64,000 nt of DNA from Paenibacillus sp. BIHB 4019. Its GTDB lineage: Bacteria > Bacillota > Bacilli > Paenibacillales > Paenibacillaceae. The stretch spans positions 4,264,501-4,328,500 of the forward strand of contig NZ_CP016808.1 of the NCBI RefSeq assembly GCF_002741035.1, in the 5' to 3' direction. Shown here piece by piece: positions 44,660-53,631 of the stretch (position 1 is its first letter; each line of letters opens with the position of its first letter). Under the pieces are notes generated by a model. That model had not been told where the DNA came from, ran no database searches, and was given only the letters and a program-made list of their open reading frames with translations. A program made the position numbers and the translations under genes.

Positions 44660-45071
44660 GCATCTGACAAGAAGAGCATGAATCTGGCGTGCTTACGCAG
44701 CGAGGGAAATACTAATACAAGTGAAATGCAATAAGAAAGATATCTTGTTTCTAAACCATGAATGATCTGAATCCAACAATATGGAAAAATATGTTGTTAC
44801 GTGTGAACAGGTACATGCTGAAGCTCAAAAAAATTCTAATTGATTTAGAAAGCATATTATAAAAATAAGGGTGATATTTTAATGGAGAACCTGAAGAACT
44901 AGAAAGGCTTCCTGGTTCGACTCGAATTCCTATTATTTCCAAGCAGCCTCTGCACTAATTAGAATACTCACAGAAGGCGATGGAGTTTTTCCAGATACAA
45001 CGTCATAAGCATCTTGAGGTAACAGGTTAAGAGTTGCCTGATAATACTCTAATAAATAATTACGATTATTA

Positions 45072-45109
45072 TTTTTCTGTCACCCTTCATAGGGAGAGTG
45101 ACAGAAAAA
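45072..45109. repeat. 12-bp inverted repeat near the TspO-like gene end
   Basis: TTTTTCTGTCAC (45072-45083) and GTGACAGAAAAA (45098-45109) are perfect inverted copies around a 14-base loop. Neither strand has a T run after the stem, so it is not a standard terminator. Confidence 0.6.
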
Positions 45110-45173
45110 CGTACCCGACTCCGTTATCACAGTTAGGGCGAACTGTTTCTCTCCCCCTCCCTTTATACTCGCA

Positions 45174-45935
45174 CTACCCGCGCAGCCTGCGCAGCTTCAA
45201 CACCAGCAAAAACACAATAAACAAAGCGAGCACAATCGTAACAGCGAGCGTGCTGAATACGATGGCATCATGCTCCTGCTGCTTGACGATAATGGCGATG
45301 AACGCCCAGACGAAGACTGCGGCGAAAGCGGCATCGCGGTAGCTCCAGCCGATGATTAAGGCGAGCAAAGCAGCGACCGCCAGCAAAATAATCGTCCATC
45401 CCGTCTCGGACAGCCCAAAGCCCTGCCAGCCTGACTTGTACAGCGCGGAGGTAATGTTGACGATGGTCGCGACGCTAATCCAGCCGAGATACAAACTAAA
45501 GGGCAGCAATATGAAAAAGCGTTCGCCAGCCGTTGCCGTCTGCCAGCCGGGCGTTCTGGCACGCGTGTAGATGGCGATCAGCGTGATCAGCAGCGCGAGC
45601 ATAATAAATACGCTGGCGTACACCTTCTCATATTGCCAAGCAAAAATCCAAGCCGCATTAAACAGGCAGCTAACAAAAAACAGGATGCCGATCTGGGCAG
45701 GCAGCCTGCTTGCCCTTCCTGACGGCAGAAAGGAATAAATGACAAATCCGGCAAGCAGCAAATAAATCAGGCTCCATATGGAGAAGGCATAGCCAGCGGG
45801 CATGAACAGAATCGGATATTGCGCCGCAAGCTGGGCAGTCGTTTTTCCTCCAAGCGGTAAGGTGACGGCGAGTGCATTTGCGACAATGACGATTAGCAGT
45901 CCACAAGCGTTTAGCCAGCGATAGGCAGTATTCAT
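45174..45935 (-). CDS. TspO/MBR-related tryptophan-rich membrane protein
   Basis: This 253-residue membrane protein has about seven to eight spans. The segment ILFMPAGYAFSIWSLIYLLL matches the TspO-family helix 1-2 region (Pro-x-Gly, Phe, Trp, Tyr), and FNAAWIFAWQYEKVYAS resembles its conserved Asn/Ala/Trp helix. It is longer than classical five-span TspO (about 160 residues), like the YpjA-type tryptophan-rich sensory proteins in Firmicutes. GAGGAGAGG lies about 11 bases before the ATG. The ligand, perhaps tetrapyrroles or lipids, is unknown. Confidence 0.75.
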   Translation of the reverse strand: MNTAYRWLNACGLLIVIVANALAVTLPLGGKTTAQLAAQYPILFMPAGYAFSIWSLIYLLLAGFVIYSFLPSGRASRLPAQIGILFFVSCLFNAAWIFAWQYEKVYASVFIMLALLITLIAIYTRARTPGWQTATAGERFFILLPFSLYLGWISVATIVNITSALYKSGWQGFGLSETGWTIILLAVAALLALIIGWSYRDAAFAAVFVWAFIAIIVKQQEHDAIVFSTLAVTIVLALFIVFLLVLKLRRLRG

Positions 45936-46078
45936 CTTATTTTTATCCTCTCCTCGTGCATCTATATTGTCTTATTCACCATGCCTTGCTTTTATTTCAC
46001 GCCTTCCCGTTTATTTCTTGCGCAAAAAGCTCAAGCTTCATGTAAGAAAACCCAAACTGAGAAGGGGGAATTGCTTAA

Positions 46079-46375
46079 GTGACCATGACCATCTCGATCA
46101 CGCTTATACTTGCGGCCTGCTGTCTGGCAGCAGGATGGACCGGCTTCCGCAGCCGGAAGGCGCTGCTTGTTATGGATGCGCTGGCAGCTATTTTGCTTTT
46201 TGTAACGTTTGTTTCCATCGCTTCAGCTATAGCGAGAACGATGCTTCGCGACACGGTGTTTATGACGGAAATTCATGCTGTGCTGCTTAATCCTGTATTT
46301 ATTATAGGAGGGGCTTATTTAGCTATCTATACACCTGCACGAATGGCCATAAATGTGCTCCGGCCCTCCAGCTAG
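46079..46375 (+). CDS. Small membrane protein of unknown function
   Basis: This gene encodes 98 residues with three predicted hydrophobic helices: ISITLILAACCLAAGW, VMDALAAILLFVTFVSIASAI and PVFIIGGAYLAIY. The GTG start at 46079 has AAGGGGGA about 10 bases upstream; ATG 46085 is the alternative. It shows no recognised domain. It lies between the divergent TspO-like gene and the glycosyltransferase gene, with 79 bp to the latter. Confidence 0.6.
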   Translation: MTMTISITLILAACCLAAGWTGFRSRKALLVMDALAAILLFVTFVSIASAIARTMLRDTVFMTEIHAVLLNPVFIIGGAYLAIYTPARMAINVLRPSS

Positions 46376-46454
46376 CGGCAAGCTAGTGGCAATTTGCGGA
46401 AATGGCGCGTATGCTATCGCAAACTTATTGTCATTTTAATGCGCTAGGAGGCAG

Positions 46455-47633
46455 TTGAACGAAATGACGCTTGCCAGAGTGGCGTTTGTTACGCCAGGGT
46501 CATTTCCGATCCCATCCACAAAAAGCAGCTCGGTCGAACGGGTAGTCGAAAAATTTGTTCCACTTCTGAAAAATCGGATTCATCCCCGCATTTACGGGCG
46601 GACGACAAAGGGGCTTAAACGCAACGGGCTAGTCCATGGCGTCGCCTGCGTCAGATTTCCAGCGGTAAACAAAGCCAGCTATATCGCCGCTGTTGGCCGT
46701 TCCTTAGTTGCATACAAGCCGCATGTTATTCAGGTGGAGAATCGTCCGCATAACGTGCTTGCCCTGAAGAAGAAGCTGCCGTCCGCCCGAATTTGGCTGA
46801 GCTTGCATTCCTCTACTTTTCTAAGTCCCGGTCATATAACGCCAGCCAGTCTGCACCGAAGCCTGCAAGCGGCTGATCGCATTATTGTAAACAGCGAGTT
46901 TTTGCGCCGCGTCGTTGCGACGAGGGCGCCTGAAGCGGCAGCGAAAATAAGGGTTGTCTACCCCGGCGTGGAAACGGGGCTTTTTCCATCGCGATTTACC
47001 GAAGAAGGGCGAGAGAAGCGGCAGCGGGAGCGGCAGGCGAAAAAGCTGGAGGGCCGCGAGGTCGTTATTTTTCTCGGCAGGCTCATTCCGCTTAAGGGCG
47101 CTCACCATCTTCTGCATATTATGCCTGAGCTGGTAAAAAAACATCCGAATATGCTGGCTGTTATCGTCGGCAGCCCCTTCTACGGCTCGCATCGCTCCAC
47201 CGCTTATTCCCGCAAGCTCCAGCAGCTCGGCCGTGCTTATCCGAATCATGTGCGCTTCGTTCCTTATGTGCCCTATACCGAAGTGCCAGGCTGGTTTTTG
47301 GCCGCAGATATGGCGATCGTCCCTTCGGGACAGCGTGAAGCTTTCGGTCTCGTGAACGTCGAAGCAATGGCTACGGGTCTTCCGGTAGTGGCTACACGGG
47401 CGGGCGGCATGAAGGAGATTGTACGGGATGGCGTCACCGGTTATTTGATTTCGCAGCAAAATCTGGAGAATGAGCTGAGAGCCAAGCTGCTTGCTCTACT
47501 CGCTAGCTCCGAGCTTAGGGCGAGCATGGGAAAGAAGAGCCGCGAGCGGGTGGAGCAAAGCTTCACTTGGCAGCATACGGGACGCAGCTGGATGAATGTG
47601 CTGAATGAACGGAAATTGCCCGGCTTGGATTGA
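46455..47633 (+). CDS. Glycosyltransferase family 4, spore-coat CotSA-like
   Basis: This GT-B fold glycosyltransferase is about 390 residues long. The N-terminal half has RVAFVTPGSFPIPSTKSSSV and IQVENRP. The C-terminal half has VVIFLGRLIPLKGAHHLL, the YPNHVRFVPYVPYTEVPGW acceptor-side loop and the nucleotide-sugar motif EAFGLVNVEAMATGLP. It resembles CotSA and other spore-associated transferases of Bacilli. The start is ambiguous: TTG 46455 is 3 bases from AGGAGG and ATG 46464 is 12 bases away. The thiC leader begins within 50 bp of its stop, so it is transcribed separately from thiC. Confidence 0.85.
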   Translation: MNEMTLARVAFVTPGSFPIPSTKSSSVERVVEKFVPLLKNRIHPRIYGRTTKGLKRNGLVHGVACVRFPAVNKASYIAAVGRSLVAYKPHVIQVENRPHNVLALKKKLPSARIWLSLHSSTFLSPGHITPASLHRSLQAADRIIVNSEFLRRVVATRAPEAAAKIRVVYPGVETGLFPSRFTEEGREKRQRERQAKKLEGREVVIFLGRLIPLKGAHHLLHIMPELVKKHPNMLAVIVGSPFYGSHRSTAYSRKLQQLGRAYPNHVRFVPYVPYTEVPGWFLAADMAIVPSGQREAFGLVNVEAMATGLPVVATRAGGMKEIVRDGVTGYLISQQNLENELRAKLLALLASSELRASMGKKSRERVEQSFTWQHTGRSWMNVLNERKLPGLD

Positions 47634-47673
47634 CAACCAGTATATGGGAGCGGTATAGTCTAACAAGGAAATC

Positions 47674-47763
47674 CACTAGGGGCGCCTTCATGGCTGAGAT
47701 AAAGCGAGTGAGCTTTGGTCCCTTTGAACCTGATCTGGGTTATGCCAGCGTAGGAAAGTGGGA
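47674..47763 (+). ncRNA. TPP riboswitch (THI element)
   Basis: The conserved thiamin-pyrophosphate aptamer core is complete: GGGGCGCC then ATGGCTGAGAT in the pyrimidine-binding arm, and GAACCTGATCTGGGTTATGC then GCGTAGG-AAGTGG in the pyrophosphate arm. It lies upstream of thiC on the same strand. When TPP binds, expression of thiC should fall. Confidence 0.95.
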
Positions 47764-48017
47764 AAGTGAGTTCATCGCGAGCAGCTTCGTTTTGCTTTTT
47801 TTTAGCATGGGAAGCTCTATTATTCGCGTATGTTTGCACATTCTGCCGCTTCTTCGCCGGAGCGGTTTTTTTGTTGCCCTCTGGTTGAATAAGCATGCGA
47901 GCAAGCGGAGCGCCTCTTGGCGTATTTGCTTGTGGGGCGTTTATCTTGCCTAATAGAATGGGAGCAAAGGAACAGGCGCCGGGCGCTGCATTTTCCAACT
48001 GAATTTACGTCTAAAGG

Positions 48018-48056
48018 CCTCCTGGTGGATCTTCATAATGCCATGGGAGGTTTTTT
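48018..48056 (+). terminator. Terminator-like hairpin that contains the thiC ribosome site
   Basis: CCTCCTGGTGG (48018-48028) pairs with CCATGGGAGG (48041-48050), then TTTTTT. GGGAGG (48045-48050) is also the thiC Shine-Dalgarno, 11 bases from the ATG, so the hairpin can block both transcription and translation. Confidence 0.75.
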
Positions 48057-48058
48057 AG

Positions 48059-49831
<1,773 letters not shown>

Positions 49832-49878
49832 GAGATTATAGCCAAAAGGCTGCTATAAGCAGGGAGAGGCAGGCGCTG

Positions 49879-50451
49879 TTAGGCTAACTTTTCCCCGAGC
49901 TGCTTCACCTTCGCAAGCCAGCCTTGCCTTTTGGCGAGCGATGATTTTCTGACCTCATACAGCGACGTAAAACGGACGGATTTGACGCCGCAAAATTGCA
50001 GAATGTTGATTTTCATCATTTTGTGGCCAGCCATGCCTTGGAAAAAACGATAGTACCAGCCCGGCGAGTCCATCGTGACGATGATCCGGGCTGTTTTTCC
50101 TTTGAGCAGCTGCTTGGGAAGATCCTTGCCTTTCACATATTTATAAGCAAAGTCGGGCAGAAAGACGCGGTCAATGAAGCCTTTGAGCAAAGCGGGAGGT
50201 CCGCCCCACCAGGTTGGATATACAAAAACAAGATGATCAGCCCATTTGATATGCGCCTGTGCGTTCTGAAGATCCTGCTCTAGTGGCGCTTTGTTATTGT
50301 AGCCTCCGACCAGGACGGGATTGAATTCGAGCTGGGACAAATGAAGGGTACGGACCTCGGCGCCAGCGGCTCCCTCAGCATAAGCGGCTGCCAGCGCCTC
50401 GCTGTAGCTTTCTTCAGCGGGATTGCATTGAATAATTAAAATGTTTTTCAT
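49879..50451 (-). CDS. NAD(P)H-dependent quinone oxidoreductase (flavodoxin-like fold)
   Basis: This 190-residue protein of the MdaB/KefF/YwrO group starts KNILIIQCNPAEESYSEALA (FMN phosphate loop). Its core HLVFVYPTWWGGPPALLKGFIDRVF is the hallmark of FMN-binding NAD(P)H:quinone reductases, and TARIIVTMDSPGWYYRFF follows. It would reduce quinones or electrophiles in the cytoplasm. AAGGAGTG lies before the ATG. A TetR gene is 64 bp upstream on the same strand, and a matching operator-like site stands in the gap. Confidence 0.86.
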   Translation of the reverse strand: MKNILIIQCNPAEESYSEALAAAYAEGAAGAEVRTLHLSQLEFNPVLVGGYNNKAPLEQDLQNAQAHIKWADHLVFVYPTWWGGPPALLKGFIDRVFLPDFAYKYVKGKDLPKQLLKGKTARIIVTMDSPGWYYRFFQGMAGHKMMKINILQFCGVKSVRFTSLYEVRKSSLAKRQGWLAKVKQLGEKLA

Positions 50452-50477
50452 CGTTTTGAAACACTCCTTGAGTTTTA

Positions 50478-50493
50478 GTTAATGAACACTAAC
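50478..50493 (-). promoter_or_regulatory. TetR-type operator upstream of the quinone oxidoreductase gene
   Basis: GTTAATGAACACTAAC is a near-palindrome (GTTA arms). It matches 14 of 16 bases with the site at 51106-51121 in front of the tetR-type gene. Confidence 0.6.
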
Positions 50494-50514
50494 CAGTAGA
50501 TTAAAAAGAAAAGG

Positions 50515-51096
50515 TCACGAATGACCTATTAAAGCTAATAGATGCCGCTTAATTTGCTCGGCGTCCGGCGCAAGCTGTGCGGGTAGATCGCCATGCATGC
50601 TGGATACGGCTAGCTGGGTTATAATGCCGATCGCCATGACAGCCGACAGGCGGGCATTTTGCTCTGGAAGCTCGCCGCGCTCGATGCCTTGCTCTATAAA
50701 ATCTATTAATGCATCAAGCGGCTGCCTGAGCTGCCCTTCCATCCTCGCTGTATAAAACAGCTCATGCTGCTGGGAAAGAAGCAGCAGTCCATACTGGTCC
50801 TCATCGTGCATTTGCAGTACCTCGTCGATTAATTGGCAAAACCGGCTGGCGCTGCTGCCATCCTTCTGCACATAATAATCGATTAAAGCGGTATAGCTGG
50901 CACAATCCTGCTCAAAGATTTCCAAAGCAACGGCATCCTTGCTTTTAAAATGCTTGTAAATCGCTGCGTCCGTTACGCCGGCAGCCTGTCCGATTTCTTT
51001 GACGGAAACGCCGTCAACACCCTTCGTGGCAAACAGCAGCATCGCCGCCTGCAAAATATCCTTTTTTTTACTATCGGCATGTGATTTTTTGTTCAT
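50515..51096 (-). CDS. TetR-family transcriptional repressor
   Basis: This regulator is about 193 residues long. The N-terminal helix-turn-helix is ILQAAMLLFATKGVDGVSVKEI, cited by its parts LLFATKGVDG and VKEIGQAAGVTDAAIYKHFKSKD, a textbook TetR domain. The C-terminal domain is helical and variable. I start at ATG 51096 (MNKKSHADSKKK). There is no good ribosome site for this or for GTG 51117, so the start is uncertain. It probably represses itself and the quinone oxidoreductase through the two 16-bp sites, and is induced by quinones or other electrophiles. Confidence 0.86.
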   Translation of the reverse strand: MNKKSHADSKKKDILQAAMLLFATKGVDGVSVKEIGQAAGVTDAAIYKHFKSKDAVALEIFEQDCASYTALIDYYVQKDGSSASRFCQLIDEVLQMHDEDQYGLLLLSQQHELFYTARMEGQLRQPLDALIDFIEQGIERGELPEQNARLSAVMAIGIITQLAVSSMHGDLPAQLAPDAEQIKRHLLALIGHS

Positions 51097-51105
51097 GCTT
51101 GTATT

Positions 51106-51121
51106 GTAAGTGAACACTAAC
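51106..51121 (-). promoter_or_regulatory. TetR-type operator upstream of the tetR-type gene
   Basis: GTAAGTGAACACTAAC is nearly the same as the copy at 50478-50493 and lies directly upstream of the regulator start, as expected for autoregulation. Confidence 0.6.
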
Positions 51122-51211
51122 TAAAAATCAAGAGGCAATAAAAACAGAGATGATGGATTTTTAAGAGGATACTATTCTTTCATTGAATTAACAAACAAAC
51201 TTTGGTATATT

Positions 51212-51232
51212 TGAAAACGAGAATCGTTATCA
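51212..51232 (+). promoter_or_regulatory. Fur box upstream of the iron-siderophore permease genes
   Basis: The 19-bp core GAAAACGAGAATCGTTATC (51213-51231) matches 15 positions of the Fur consensus GATAATGATAATCATTATC. It lies about 45 bp before the first permease start. Confidence 0.75.
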
Positions 51233-51274
51233 TGAAGCCATTTTATTTGGTATGAAGGGAAAGGTAGCTGCATC

Positions 51275-52321
51275 ATGTCGTTGAAACAGGAGCAAAAACA
51301 GGAATTGAAGCAGATGAGGCAGCGTTCAAGGCCCCTAGTAGCGAGCATCATTCTGATCGTTGGCACAGCTGCTGTGTTATTTGGCCTTGCTTTATCTATT
51401 TCAGTCGGAGCAGCTAAAATTAGCTTATCCACGGTTTGGACTGCCGTCTTTTATTTTAATCCAGATATTACCCAGCACCAGATTATTCAAGAGCTGAGGA
51501 TGCCAAGGGCACTTGCAGCTGCACTTATAGGAGCGGCCTTCGCGGTATCAGGCTCCGTTATGCAGGGGATGACCCGAAATCCACTCGCTGATCCGAGCTT
51601 GCTCGGTCTTAATTCGGGTGCAGGCTTTGCGCTTGCGCTGTGCTTTGCTTTTTTCCGTGGCATGTCTCATTTGGAAATTATGATTATTTGTTTCTTTGGA
51701 GCGGCGCTTGCTGCGGGTATCGTTTACGGTATCGGCTCGCTCGCCAAGGGCGGTTTGACGCCTGTCCGGCTGACGCTTGCGGGGGCAGCTATTAGCACGT
51801 TGTTCATGAGCTTGTCCGAAGGAATTCAAATTCACTTTCAAATTGGACAGGATATTGCTTTCTGGTACGCAGGCGGCATTGCCGGTACAAAATGGTCGCA
51901 AATTGGCATTGTTGCCCCTTGGATTATCGGCGGCATATTGGCAGCCATTGCGATTTCGCGCTCCATTTCTTTGCTCAGTCTAGGTGATGATGTTGCTTCG
52001 TCCCTCGGACAGCGTACGAAGCTGACGAAGACGATCGGCATTATTGTTACGCTAATTTTAGCCGGTGCATCGGTATCCGTTGTCGGAGCGGTCGGCTTTA
52101 TCGGACTTATTGTTCCCCATGTGGCCCGCTATTTGGTTGGCGTGGATTACCGCTGGATTATTCCTTGTTCCGCTGTGCTTGGTGCGCTTCTGCTCATTGT
52201 AGCTGATATTGTAGCGCGTACCATTAATAGCCCTTATGAGACCCCGGTTGGCGCTCTGATTGCTATTATTGGTGTTCCGTTCTTCCTTTATCTTGCGGTT
52301 AAGCAAAGGGGGAATTTGTAG
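51275..52321 (+). CDS. Iron-siderophore ABC transporter permease (FecCD family)
   Basis: This 348-residue membrane protein has about nine to ten spans. FecCD motifs are LRMPRALAAALIGAAFAVSG, GMTRNPLADPSLLGLNSGAG, LVGVDYRWIIPCSAVLGALL and a C-terminal GAVGFIGLIVPHVARYLVG, which is the ATPase-contact loop region. It forms half of a ferric-siderophore or heme import channel with the next gene, which starts 2 bp later. A Fur box stands upstream, so it is iron-repressed. No binding protein or ATPase is adjacent; those may be encoded elsewhere (a YusV/FhuC-type ATPase is commonly shared). Confidence 0.92.
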   Translation: MSLKQEQKQELKQMRQRSRPLVASIILIVGTAAVLFGLALSISVGAAKISLSTVWTAVFYFNPDITQHQIIQELRMPRALAAALIGAAFAVSGSVMQGMTRNPLADPSLLGLNSGAGFALALCFAFFRGMSHLEIMIICFFGAALAAGIVYGIGSLAKGGLTPVRLTLAGAAISTLFMSLSEGIQIHFQIGQDIAFWYAGGIAGTKWSQIGIVAPWIIGGILAAIAISRSISLLSLGDDVASSLGQRTKLTKTIGIIVTLILAGASVSVVGAVGFIGLIVPHVARYLVGVDYRWIIPCSAVLGALLLIVADIVARTINSPYETPVGALIAIIGVPFFLYLAVKQRGNL

Positions 52322-52323
52322 TT

Positions 52324-53358
52324 ATGAGCACCGCTACTTTAATTTCAAAAAGCGAGCAGCGCAGAACAAGACGAGCCATAATCGTCATGTCCATTATGGG
52401 TGTCCTTATTGTTACTGCTTTTGTGATTAGTATGAATACAGGTTTTATTAAGCTAACTCCGCTTGATGTGTTTAAAACGTTATTCGGATATGGAACGGCG
52501 AAGCAGGATCTGATTCTATTTGATTTCCGCTTGCCGCGTATTGTCATTTCCGTCTTGATCGGCGCAGGATTTGCCGTTTCTGGCTGTGTGATGCAAGGGC
52601 TGTTCCGCAATCCGCTGGCCGATCCTGGCTTGCTCGGTATTAATGCTGGAGCAGGGCTGATGGTTATTTTGTATGTTTCTTTTTTCCGTGATAACCAGAT
52701 GGCGTCGCCATTTTTTATGCCGATGCTTGCCTTTTGCGGGGCTGCGCTAACTGCCTTGCTCATTTATACATTATCTTATAAACGTTATCACGGGCTGCTG
52801 CCTACACGGATGATTCTCGTCGGCGTTGCGGTTCAAGCCGGCATAAGTGCGCTTGTCATTGTACTCAGCCTAGCGCTTGATCCGAATGACTTTCAATTCG
52901 TTCAAATTTGGCTTGCAGGCAACATTTGGGGAACCAACTGGAAGTTTGTACTTGCTGCTCTGCCATGGATTTTATTATTGATCCCTTATGTTATGTTCAA
53001 GTCGCGTTCGATGAATATTTTGAATCTTGGCGAACAGATGGCAACGGGACTGGGGTCGCCGGTTGAGAAGGACCGGATGAAGCTGCTTGCAGCAGCGGTA
53101 GGTCTGGCTGCAACATGTGTGGCCGTTGGCGGCGGTATCTCCTTTGTCGGACTAATTGGTCCGCATTTGGCTCGTCGTCTTGTCGGACCGACGCATCAAA
53201 TTCTCGTTCCGGCTTCCGCGATGGCGGGAGCATTGCTCGTCATTGTGTCCGATACGCTGGCTCGCTGGGCGTTCCAGCCTTCGGAAATTCCGACAGGTAT
53301 CGTAATCGCCGTTATTGGCGCTCCTTATTTCCTTTACTTGCTGTCCCGTTCCAAATAG
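52324..53358 (+). CDS. Iron-siderophore ABC transporter permease (FecCD family), second subunit
   Basis: This 344-residue permease is paralogous to the preceding one: LRLPRIVIS-type FRLPRIVISVLIGAGFAVSG, GLFRNPLADPGLLGINAGAG, and GGGISFVGLIGPHLARRLVG before a final PTGIVIAVIGAPYFLYLL. It completes the heterodimer. A terminator follows directly, so the operon encodes only the two permeases. Confidence 0.92.
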   Translation: MSTATLISKSEQRRTRRAIIVMSIMGVLIVTAFVISMNTGFIKLTPLDVFKTLFGYGTAKQDLILFDFRLPRIVISVLIGAGFAVSGCVMQGLFRNPLADPGLLGINAGAGLMVILYVSFFRDNQMASPFFMPMLAFCGAALTALLIYTLSYKRYHGLLPTRMILVGVAVQAGISALVIVLSLALDPNDFQFVQIWLAGNIWGTNWKFVLAALPWILLLIPYVMFKSRSMNILNLGEQMATGLGSPVEKDRMKLLAAAVGLAATCVAVGGGISFVGLIGPHLARRLVGPTHQILVPASAMAGALLVIVSDTLARWAFQPSEIPTGIVIAVIGAPYFLYLLSRSK

Positions 53359-53390
53359 GCGGTTGCAGCTCCATTTATAATCGTTTGCTC

Positions 53391-53429
53391 AGGCCTTTCG
53401 AAGCGCTATGCGTTTTCGGAAGGCCTTTT
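53391..53429 (+). terminator. Rho-independent terminator of the FecCD permease operon
   Basis: AGGCCTTTCGAA (53391-53402) pairs with TTCGGAAGGCCT (53415-53426) with one wobble, then TTT. Confidence 0.8.
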
Positions 53430-53631
53430 GCTGTATAAAAGTGAAACGGGCGCTGACGTGAGAGAACAGGAATGTCCTTTTGAGCTTGTGCGTAATGGCT
53501 GGGGGTGTCTTCTTTAATGTGAACGGCTATCTGTCATGTTTCTGCTTGGCAGCCTTAGAAAATCAAGTAACGAGCCCATAGGTTTGTGCATATATTGCCT
53601 AAGACAAATCAGGTGGAAGAAGGAGAGGGCA

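Larger units (their letters stand above)
44206..45173. other. Long intergenic region with repeat-like, foldable sequence
   Basis: I see no convincing gene in this 968-bp stretch. 44441-44580 contains two related segments (GGACACAGCTTCCGCTATTG at 44441 and GGACAGGAGGTCCGTTATCG at 44491), and GGACAGG (44491-44497) can pair with CCTGTCC (44570-44576). 44622-44659 has a hairpin and a 15-bp tandem duplication, and 45072-45109 a 12-bp inverted repeat. Frames of 63-91 residues here have no ribosome site or family features. The pattern suggests a degenerate intergenic repeat element. Confidence 0.5.

Noticed and set aside
44886..44957. Short plus-strand stretch reading GEPEELERLPGSTRIP with a stop soon after
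   Set aside because: It could be a gene remnant, but it is too short, has no start or ribosome site, and I cannot assign a family.
47630..47953. 107-residue frame across the thiC leader
   Set aside because: It covers the TPP aptamer and shows no protein family; the RNA element explains the conservation.
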